The notes beneath the pieces are model-generated. The model did no database searches. It was not told the DNA's origin and saw nothing but the letters and a program-made list of their open reading frames with translations. Shown piece by piece: positions 17,621-23,109 of a stretch of 23,109 nucleotides of DNA (its first letter is position 1; each line of letters starts with the position of its first letter). Position numbers and translations under genes: made by a program. Source of the stretch: Xanthobacteraceae bacterium (GTDB lineage: Bacteria; Pseudomonadota; Alphaproteobacteria; Rhizobiales; Xanthobacteraceae); NCBI GenBank assembly GCA_019746355.1, contig JAIESC010000234.1, positions 1 to 23,109 of the forward strand, read 5' to 3'.

Positions 17621-19060
17621 TTACGGAATCTGAAACACCGCCATCTTGTCGCTGACGCCGCGCAGCGCGGCGAGTTGCTCGGTCGGCATGAGCTTGTTCT
17701 GCTCGATCAGCTTGGCGACCTGCGGACGAGCGACCACGGGCTTTGTCGCAAAGATCGCCTTCTCGTCGGCAAGGCCCTGCACGCGCGCGGCGATGTTGAC
17801 GGTCTGGCCGAAATAATCGAGCCGGTCGTTCAAGGTCACCGCGAGGCACGGGCCCTCGTGAATGCCGATCTTGATGAGCAGATCGCCGTCCCTGATGTCG
17901 CGCACCGACGCGCGCATCCGCAGCGCCGCGGCGAGCGCGCGATCCGGTGTCGGGAAGGTCGCCATCACCGCGTCGCCGATGGTCTTCACCACCGCGCCCG
18001 CCTCCGACGCCACGATCTCGTTCAGCACGCGGAAATGCTCGCGCACGAGATCGTAGGCGGCGAGATCGCCGACGCGATCGTAGAGCGCGGTCGAGCCCTT
18101 CAGGTCGGTGAACAGGAAGGTCAGGCTCGTGATCTTCAGCCCCTGGTCCACGTCGAGCGTGTCGGTGCGGTAAATGTCGCGAAAGGTCTGGTTGGTGAGC
18201 ACGCGCTTGGCGGTGAGGAACGGCCGCCGTTTGGCGAGCAGGTTATGCAGCGTGTGCCCGGCGATCCAGACCGACGGCAGCACGCGCACGTCGGTGCGAT
18301 TTTCGAACGACAAGCGCAGCAGCCCCGGCCGCATCTCCGTCGTGCCAGTCGGCGCCTTGACCTTGTTGTAGACCATCGCGAGGCTCTGGCGTTCGCGTGT
18401 CTGCTCACCCTTCACGTCGATGAAGTGGGCGGCATGCGTGACGGGCTCGAACACGATCACGAAGTCGGCCGGCAGCTGCAGCGACATTTGCGCCTTTTCG
18501 CCGGGCGCAAGCTCGATCGCGTCGAGCGTGACCTCTTCCAGGACCTCCTCGAAACCGGACTCGGGCAGATCGACGCCGGAGCCCCAGAATATCTGCCGGA
18601 AGTACTCCCACGGCGGCAGCGATTGCGGGTCGTGCGCCGCGATCCGGCGGACCCGCGGGCTGACCGTAAAGACCACCTCGACCATCTCGTCCAGCGTCGG
18701 CTCGTAGCCGCAGGCGCACAGCGCGCAGTTATAGGCGTCCTTGTTCACGGCCTTCAGCTGCTGGTTGGCATCGAGCACGCCGCCGCAGCCTGGGCACAGC
18801 ACATTCCAATTCAGTTCGAACAGGCCGATCCGCGAGGCGTGCAGGAAGCCCGAGATCGCCTTCTCCTCGTCGAGCCCGCGCCGCGCGGCGAAATCGAGGA
18901 CATTGACGCGGCAGAGCGCGCGGTCCTGGCCGTCGCGGACCAGCGTCTCGATGGCGTCGCAGACCGCCGAGTCCGCGGCGCCGCGCAGCGCCCCGAACAG
19001 AGCCTGAAGCTGGGCCTGATTCTGGACCTGATGCTGAACTTGGGATGGCGGGTCATCCAT
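17621..19060 (-). CDS. Adenylate cyclase with N-terminal zinc-ribbon DUF5939-like region
   Basis: This 479-residue cAMP-forming protein has a C-terminal class III catalytic domain at about 308-479. It contains metal ligands Asp319 (FLFTDLKGST) and Asp363 (VVKTIGDAVMATF), adenine-selecting Lys359 and Asp415, and the Asn422-x3-Arg426 pair (GQTVNIAARVQ). Residues about 30-300 form a large non-catalytic part with a zinc-ribbon-like set of cysteines, Cys89-x2-Cys92 and Cys112-x2-Cys115-x-Cys117, and segments matching what I know of DUF5939 in cyclases. No membrane helix is seen. The first 25 residues are Gln-rich. Regulation of cAMP output by the N-terminal part is likely but its signal is unknown. 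It is downstream of the gene remnant at 19169, and a strong hairpin at 19085-19108 separates them. Confidence 0.9.
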   Translation of the reverse strand: MDDPPSQVQHQVQNQAQLQALFGALRGAADSAVCDAIETLVRDGQDRALCRVNVLDFAARRGLDEEKAISGFLHASRIGLFELNWNVLCPGCGGVLDANQQLKAVNKDAYNCALCACGYEPTLDEMVEVVFTVSPRVRRIAAHDPQSLPPWEYFRQIFWGSGVDLPESGFEEVLEEVTLDAIELAPGEKAQMSLQLPADFVIVFEPVTHAAHFIDVKGEQTRERQSLAMVYNKVKAPTGTTEMRPGLLRLSFENRTDVRVLPSVWIAGHTLHNLLAKRRPFLTAKRVLTNQTFRDIYRTDTLDVDQGLKITSLTFLFTDLKGSTALYDRVGDLAAYDLVREHFRVLNEIVASEAGAVVKTIGDAVMATFPTPDRALAAALRMRASVRDIRDGDLLIKIGIHEGPCLAVTLNDRLDYFGQTVNIAARVQGLADEKAIFATKPVVARPQVAKLIEQNKLMPTEQLAALRGVSDKMAVFQIP

Positions 19061-19084
19061 GCCGCGAAAGCTAGTCCAAAATCC

Positions 19085-19108
19085 GCGGGCCGCCAGTGGG
19101 CGGCCCGC
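19085..19108 (-). terminator. Strong hairpin, probable terminator of the lost gene upstream
   Basis: A 10-bp perfect GC stem, GCGGGCCGCC / GGCGGCCCGC with a 4-base loop, is followed on the minus strand by GGATTTTGG. It lies between the stop of the gene remnant (19169) and the cyclase start. It was probably the terminator of the original gene whose 3' end remains here. Confidence 0.5.
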
Positions 19109-19168
19109 ACAAATCCTGAAAAAGACCGTGACAGGACCGGGAAACCGACGGTCCGCGGTGCCCGGCGG

Positions 19169-19303
19169 CTATTCTTCCTTGTACCCATACGCCTGCGCAT
19201 TCCCGGTCGCGCCGTAATACTCGAGCGGCAGGAACTTGCCCCGACATCATGATCTTGACCCGGTCGCCCTTGGGATCGGCGAGCCGCTGGTTAGCGTATT
19301 TCA
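19169..19303 (-). pseudogene. 3' remnant of a gene duplicated at the right window edge, frameshifted
   Basis: On the minus strand this encodes WLKYANQRLADPKGDRVKI, then an extra G near 19242 shifts the frame. After correcting it, the reading is MSGKFLPLEYYGATGNAQAYGYKEE with a TAG stop at 19169-19171. The last 34 codons match the in-frame gene end at 23005-23109 with only about eight base differences plus this indel (by-eye alignment). The 5' part is lost: going upstream the sequence runs into the amidase coding region, whose final codons and stop (19291) overlap the remnant in another frame. I do not recognise the protein family from this tail. The compared match ends at 19274 only because the window ends. 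Confidence 0.8.
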
Positions 19304-20661
19304 GCCAATGCGGCTTCGGCGCACGCCGCGAATTCGAGGACACGCGCGTCGGCAAAGCGCGGCCCGGCAATTTGCAAACCCACCGGCAGGCCCTCGCGAC
19401 CTGTTCCACAAGGAATGGAGATCGCGGGGCATAGCGCATGATTGAAGAATGGCGTGAACACCGCGTGCCCGCGCGGCGAAGCGGGAACGCCGCCAATCGT
19501 GGGCGGCCCCAATTGATTTAGCGGCCAGGCGACGCAAGGCGCTGTCGGACAGATCAGCAGATCATAGCGCGCGAAAAAATCGGCCAGAGTCAGCGCGATC
19601 TTTCGGGCGGCGGCACGGGCGCGAGCCACATCAGTCCCCGTCCACGAGCGGCCGCGCTCGATCTGGGCGGCAATGTCAGGATCAAGCAGGGCCAACCGCT
19701 CCGGCCCTTCACTGCCGAAGAGATCTGCAAGGCCCACATGCTGCAACGGTGTCAATTCATTTTCGCTGGCACCAGACGGCCAACACGGATCGGCGCGCTC
19801 GATCGCCAAACCGGCGTTCGCCAATACATCGGCCGCGCGTTGCACCGCGGCTGCGACGTCAGCATCGACCGGCACGTCAAGTCCGAGCCTGGGACTGAAT
19901 GCGATCCTGAGCGGCTTCGCTGGCGATGCGAGATCGGGAAGCGCGCACGAATCCGGGTCGCGCGGATCGAAGCCAGCCACCGCGGCGAACATCAGTCGCA
20001 CATCCTCGACCGTGCGCGCGATCGGCGCGATGACCTGAATGCCCGCAAACGCATGCGGAAAGCCGAATGGATCCGGAATCGCGCCGCAAGATGGCTTGAA
20101 GCCAACCATGCCGACATGCGCCGGGGGACGCCGGCTCGATCCGCCGCCATCGGTCCCAAGTGCGAGAGGCGCCATGCGCGCGGCGACTGCGACAGCGCAT
20201 CCTCCGGACGATCCACCAGGCGTCAATTCGTCATTCATCGGGTGGCGCGTCGGGCCATAGACCCTGTTTGTCGTGACGCCCTTGCAGGCGAATTCCGACG
20301 AATTTCCGATGCCGATGACGACGGCACCGGCGGACCGCAGCCGTTCGACAGCGACGGCACTTCGGGGGGCAATGAAGTCCTTGAACAGCTGCGACCCTTG
20401 GGTGATGCGGCGTCCTTCCACCCATATGACGTCCTTGATCACAACCGGAACGCCGGCGAGGGGGAACCGTTCGCCCGAGTCCACACGCCTCTGGACTTGC
20501 GCGGCCTCTTCGCGCGCGCGCCGTGGCTCGAAGTCGACGATTGCGTTGAGCGCAGGGTTGCTCGACTCGATATTCCGGACAAAAGCTTCGATGATCTCGC
20601 CAACGGAAGTGTTTCGCGACAGGACGCGAGAAGCGATAGTGCCTGCGTTCCAATTGTCCAT
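19291..20661 (-). CDS. Amidase-signature hydrolase
   Basis: This 456-residue member of the amidase-signature family is unlike the amidase at 15967 except in the core. The triad is Lys76 (GVPVVIKDVIW), Ser151 (LTPGGSSGGCAVAVA) and nucleophile Ser175 (GTDGGGSSRRPPAHVGMVGFKPS), 24 residues apart. The family usually has GGSIRIPA after the nucleophile; SSRRPPAH is divergent, which may reflect a special substrate. The C-terminal core has HALCPAISIPCG and GLPVGLQIAGPRF. It starts 22 bases after the GntR regulator, so the pair is an operon, and the MHS transporter diverges from it. The last codons (AALAEIR) overlap the gene remnant at 19169-19303, so the C-terminus was probably fixed by the rearrangement. 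The substrate may be an amide or biuret/allophanate-type compound; I cannot decide. Confidence 0.88.
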   Translation of the reverse strand: MDNWNAGTIASRVLSRNTSVGEIIEAFVRNIESSNPALNAIVDFEPRRAREEAAQVQRRVDSGERFPLAGVPVVIKDVIWVEGRRITQGSQLFKDFIAPRSAVAVERLRSAGAVVIGIGNSSEFACKGVTTNRVYGPTRHPMNDELTPGGSSGGCAVAVAARMAPLALGTDGGGSSRRPPAHVGMVGFKPSCGAIPDPFGFPHAFAGIQVIAPIARTVEDVRLMFAAVAGFDPRDPDSCALPDLASPAKPLRIAFSPRLGLDVPVDADVAAAVQRAADVLANAGLAIERADPCWPSGASENELTPLQHVGLADLFGSEGPERLALLDPDIAAQIERGRSWTGTDVARARAAARKIALTLADFFARYDLLICPTAPCVAWPLNQLGPPTIGGVPASPRGHAVFTPFFNHALCPAISIPCGTGREGLPVGLQIAGPRFADARVLEFAACAEAALAEIR

Positions 20662-20683
20662 ATACGCTCACGGCTCCTGACAG

Positions 20684-21433
20684 TTAGGATATGGCGGGCT
20701 GGTCGGTCAGCACGTCGCCATCAGTGTCGCTCTCGCCGAGCGCCTCTTTGACGACCTGTGCCGTGCGCCGGACATGGCTCCCGAGATAGCGGGCCGCGCG
20801 CGCGCCGTCGCGCGCCTGCAGGGCGTCGAGAACGAGGCGATGCTCTTCGATGGATTCATCCCAGCGATCAACGCGAGACAGCGCAAAATATCTGGCGCGC
20901 TCTGCGCGGGCGAACAACAGCGCATGCGCCTCGAGCAATGCCCCGTTCTTGGCGGCTGCGACGATCAACAGGTGAACCTGCTGGTTTGCGAGGAAGTAAT
21001 CGTCGAGGCGCTGGTTGTCGTGATAGCGCTCGATCTGTTGTTGCAGAGCTACGAGGCGCTTCAATTCGCGGGCATCCATTCGCCGCGATGCAAGATCGGC
21101 GGCGAATTCTTCGAGACCCGCCATCGCTTCGAAAAGCTGCTCGATATCGTCCGCACGCATCAGCGAAACGCGAGCGCTTCGGTTGGGGCGAAGATCCAGC
21201 AGCCCTTGAGCGCCGAGCAGCTTGAGTGCTTCGCGCAAGGGCGTGCGTGAAATCCCGAGACGCGCCGCGAGCTCGATTTCATTCAAGGTCTGCCCCGGCT
21301 TCAACGTCCCCTTGATGATGAGAAGCCTCAGCCGCGTTGCGGCTTGCTCGTGCAGACCGGCACGCCGCAGCCGCAGCGACCCGCCGACCGCAACTTGGCT
21401 CAACCGGGGCTTGTCCACGTTTCGCTGTTTCAC
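20684..21433 (-). CDS. GntR-family regulator, FadR/FCD subgroup
   Basis: This 249-residue transcription factor has a winged helix at about 28-92 (GTLKPGQTLNEIELAARLGISRTPLREALKLL, residues 42-73) and an all-helical FCD effector domain at 95-230. The likely metal ligands of that domain are present: Asn150 with His154, His198 (EEHRLVLDAL) and His220 (GSHV). Such proteins bind small carboxylates. The start is GTG at 21433, preceded by GGAG; about 20 residues precede the DNA-binding domain. It is the first gene of the minus-strand operon with the amidase and is divergent from the MHS transporter, so it most likely represses both until the substrate or its product is present. A TGCAT-N5-ATGCA dyad in the shared intergenic region is the best operator candidate. 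Confidence 0.92.
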   Translation of the reverse strand: MKQRNVDKPRLSQVAVGGSLRLRRAGLHEQAATRLRLLIIKGTLKPGQTLNEIELAARLGISRTPLREALKLLGAQGLLDLRPNRSARVSLMRADDIEQLFEAMAGLEEFAADLASRRMDARELKRLVALQQQIERYHDNQRLDDYFLANQQVHLLIVAAAKNGALLEAHALLFARAERARYFALSRVDRWDESIEEHRLVLDALQARDGARAARYLGSHVRRTAQVVKEALGESDTDGDVLTDQPAIS

Positions 21434-21459
21434 GACTTTCTGCTCCAGCTATCGCTTAT

Positions 21460-21488
21460 GTTATAGGCAAAGAACCATTTAATTTCAA
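21460..21488 (-). promoter_or_regulatory. Candidate promoter of the gntR-amidase operon
   Basis: On the minus strand TTGAAA (21483-21488) and TATAAC (21460-21465) are separated by exactly 17 bases. This would start a transcript about 20 bases before the GTG of the regulator gene. Confidence 0.65.
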
Positions 21489-21503
21489 TGGATTGTAAAA
21501 ATC

Positions 21504-21518
21504 TGCATGCAAAATGCA
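21504..21518. promoter_or_regulatory. Candidate GntR operator between regulator and transporter
   Basis: TGCAT-GCAAA-ATGCA is an inverted repeat with A-runs on the left and T-runs on the right that extend the symmetry. Its position, 16 bases upstream of the minus-strand -35 hexamer and 74 bases before the transporter start, would let one FadR-type dimer control both directions. Confidence 0.45.
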
Positions 21519-21591
21519 ATTTTTCCTTGCCGCTCGCGTCTGCGCGTGATGGAATTTTTGCGCTGGACTCTGGTCGCTGATGGAGGGGCAT

Positions 21592-22914
21592 ATGTCCTCA
21601 GTGTCGAAATCGAATTCAATCACGAAGGTGGCGGGTGCAAGTCTCGCCGGAACGACGTTGGAGTTTTACGACCACTTTATCTACGGCTCCGCGGCCGCTC
21701 TCGTCTTTCCTCGGCTCTTTTTCCCGCAAAGCGATCCGCTCACTTCGACATTGCTGTCCTTTGCGAGCTATGGCGTTGCCTTCGCCGCGCGTCCGCTGGG
21801 TGGCGCGCTGTTCGGTCACTTCGGCGACCGCTTCGGCCGCAAGTCGATCCTGATCATCACCCTACTGATGATGGGCCTCGCAACATTCGCGATCGGGCTG
21901 TTGCCAAGCTACGCAAGCGCCGGCGTGATCGCTCCGGTCCTCCTCGTGGTGCTACGTATCATCCAGGGCCTGGCGCTCGGCGGCGAATGGGGCGGCGCCA
22001 CCATCATCGTCAATGAATTCGACCCGCAGGGCAAGCGGCGCGGTTTGCTCGGCAGCATCGTCCAGCTCGCGGCCCCGATCGGCCTTCTGATTGCCAACGC
22101 GGTCTTTGCCCTGGTGATCTGGCTGGTGTCGGAGGAAGCGTTCTTCAGTTGGGGATGGCGCATCCCCTTCCTGCTCAGCATCATCCTTGTCGCCGTGGGT
22201 CTCTACATTCGCTTCAACCTCAGCGAATCGCCCGTGTTCGAAAAGCTGGAAGCGACCCATCACGAAGCCAAGGCTCCGATCATCGAGCTGGTGCGCGGCT
22301 ACAAGAAGCAACTCGCCATCGCATTCGGCACGCGCCTGGGCGGCGACATCGCCTTTTACGTCTTCACGCTGTTCCTGCTGTTCTATGTGCCGACGAGACT
22401 TGGCATGCCCAGAAGCGTCGCGCTTGCGGCGGTTCAGTGGGGCGCGGTTGCGCAGATCATCTTCATCCCGATCGCGGGCCTTCTTGCCGATCGCATCGGA
22501 CGCAGGCCTGTCCTCCTGATCGGCGGTTTGGGCGGCGCCGTCTGGGCCTTCTTCTTCTTCGCCTTGGTCGACACGAAGGATTCGACGAGCATCCTGCTGG
22601 CCTCGTTTGTCGGAATGCTCTTCGTTTCGTTCATGTTCTCGCCGCTCGCATCGTTCCTGCCGGAACTGTTTCCGACGCGCGTCCGCATGACGGGAGCATC
22701 GATCGGCTTCCAGTTTGCGGGCGTATTCGGCGGCGCATTGGCGCCGATCATCGCAACGAGCTTGGTCGCCGCCTATGGCTCAACCACGCCGGTTGCCATC
22801 TACCTGGCGGCGGTTTGTCTGCTCATCGTTGTCGCAGTTCTGTTCAGCAAGGAAACGAAATCGGTCGATCTCCATTCCGTGCCCGAGGCGAATTCGGCCG
22901 GGACGCGTTCGTAA
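21592..22914 (+). CDS. MFS transporter, metabolite:H+ symporter (MHS) family
   Basis: This 440-residue inner-membrane protein is predicted to have 12 helices and to import a small organic solute, typically an organic acid, with protons. Residues 75-84 are the loop GHFGDRFGRK and residues 121-135 the LRIIQGLALGGEWGG block characteristic of the MHS family (ShiA, KgtP, ProP type); GLLADRIGRRP repeats the first motif in the second half. The helix-11 loop reads FLPELFPTRVRMTGASIGFQ, also typical. I choose the ATG at 21592, because the in-frame ATG at 21580 lies within its GGAGGGG ribosome site. It is divergent from the GntR-amidase operon, so it probably imports the amidase substrate or a related acid. 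A hairpin at 22936-22966 follows. Confidence 0.92.
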   Translation: MSSVSKSNSITKVAGASLAGTTLEFYDHFIYGSAAALVFPRLFFPQSDPLTSTLLSFASYGVAFAARPLGGALFGHFGDRFGRKSILIITLLMMGLATFAIGLLPSYASAGVIAPVLLVVLRIIQGLALGGEWGGATIIVNEFDPQGKRRGLLGSIVQLAAPIGLLIANAVFALVIWLVSEEAFFSWGWRIPFLLSIILVAVGLYIRFNLSESPVFEKLEATHHEAKAPIIELVRGYKKQLAIAFGTRLGGDIAFYVFTLFLLFYVPTRLGMPRSVALAAVQWGAVAQIIFIPIAGLLADRIGRRPVLLIGGLGGAVWAFFFFALVDTKDSTSILLASFVGMLFVSFMFSPLASFLPELFPTRVRMTGASIGFQFAGVFGGALAPIIATSLVAAYGSTTPVAIYLAAVCLLIVVAVLFSKETKSVDLHSVPEANSAGTRS

Positions 22915-22935
22915 GACAGGTTGGCCGCCAATGAT

Positions 22936-22966
22936 CGATGCGCTGAGGTGCTGCCCCAGCGCATCG
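22936..22966 (+). terminator. Hairpin after the transporter gene
   Basis: A 10-bp perfect stem, CGATGCGCTG / CAGCGCATCG with an 11-base loop, lies 22 bases past the transporter stop and between convergent genes. The plus-strand tail is only weakly T-rich (GCTTTCG), so termination is likely but not certain. Confidence 0.45.
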
Positions 22967-23004
22967 GCCGGCCCGCTTTCGTCAGGTCGCAACGGCGGCA
23001 TCCC

Positions 23005-23109
23005 TCACTCCTCCTTATACCCATACTGCTGCGCGTTGCCGGTCGCGCCGTAATACTTGAACGGCAGGAACTTGCCCGACATCGTGATCTTGACCCGGTC
23101 GCCCTTGGG
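23005..23109 (-). CDS. C-terminal end of an unidentified protein, cut by the window edge
   Basis: The last 34 codons of a minus-strand gene are visible: PKGDRVKITMSGKFLPFKYY then GATGNAQQYGYKEE and TGA at 23005-23007. I do not recognise the family from this tail. It is the in-frame copy of the sequence whose frameshifted twin is at 19169-19274. The two are about nine-tenths identical by eye, and differences fall partly at third positions, so the tail has been kept under selection here. It is convergent with the MHS transporter. Confidence 0.75.
   Translation of the reverse strand, partial: PKGDRVKITMSGKFLPFKYYGATGNAQQYGYKEE

Overview
This window looks like chromosomal DNA of a GC-rich alphaproteobacterium, most likely from the Bradyrhizobium/Rhodopseudomonas group. 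I base this on the overall gene families, a leader upstream of serC that resembles the alphaproteobacterial serC RNA motif, Irr-type iron-control palindromes at bacterioferritin genes, an alphaproteobacterial-type LexA box (GAAC-N7-GAAC), and small outer-membrane barrels with an AAD signal-cleavage junction. No CRISPR array, tRNA, rRNA or transposase gene was seen.

Layout. 1-794: 5' part of purA (minus). 1090-2028: secreted protein built of three Cys-paired repeats. 2154-3377: class III adenylate cyclase. 3379-3546: small DUF1902 protein. 3628-8661: serine biosynthesis operon on the minus strand, in the order serC, an SseB-like gene with a very long Ala/Pro/Lys/Glu linker, then serA; it has its own promoter and structured leader. 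8745-9676: gene-free stretch with a dense array of hairpins, an orphan LexA-type box and an inverted repeat. 9677-11240: two adjacent, paralogous outer-membrane beta-barrel genes. 11378-12470: bacterioferritin and its ferredoxin (bfr, bfd), each with an Irr-like box upstream. 12511-13854: glmM (GTG start). 14058-14255: small charged protein. 14383-15905: FMN-dependent alpha-hydroxy-acid dehydrogenase overlapping a DUF427 gene. 15967-17487: amidase. 17502-17609: nested palindromic repeat. 17621-19060: second adenylate cyclase, with a DUF5939-like zinc-ribbon N-terminus.

19169-23109: a likely acquired or rearranged catabolic cassette of amidase and GntR/FadR regulator (minus) with a divergent MHS-family transporter (plus). 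It is bracketed by two copies of the same ~105-bp 3' gene end. The left copy is frameshifted, so it is a remnant. The right copy is in frame and runs off the window.

The genes fall into functional blocks: nucleotide and amino-acid synthesis (purA, serC-sseB-serA), cell-wall precursor synthesis (glmM), iron storage under probable Irr control (bfr/bfd), cAMP signalling (two unrelated cyclase architectures), and uptake plus hydrolysis of an amide or related small organic acid (amidase-GntR-MFS). The observations most worth following up are the duplicated gene end around the amidase cassette, the hairpin array with the neighbouring LexA box, the serC leader, and the SseB-like gene translationally coupled to serA.
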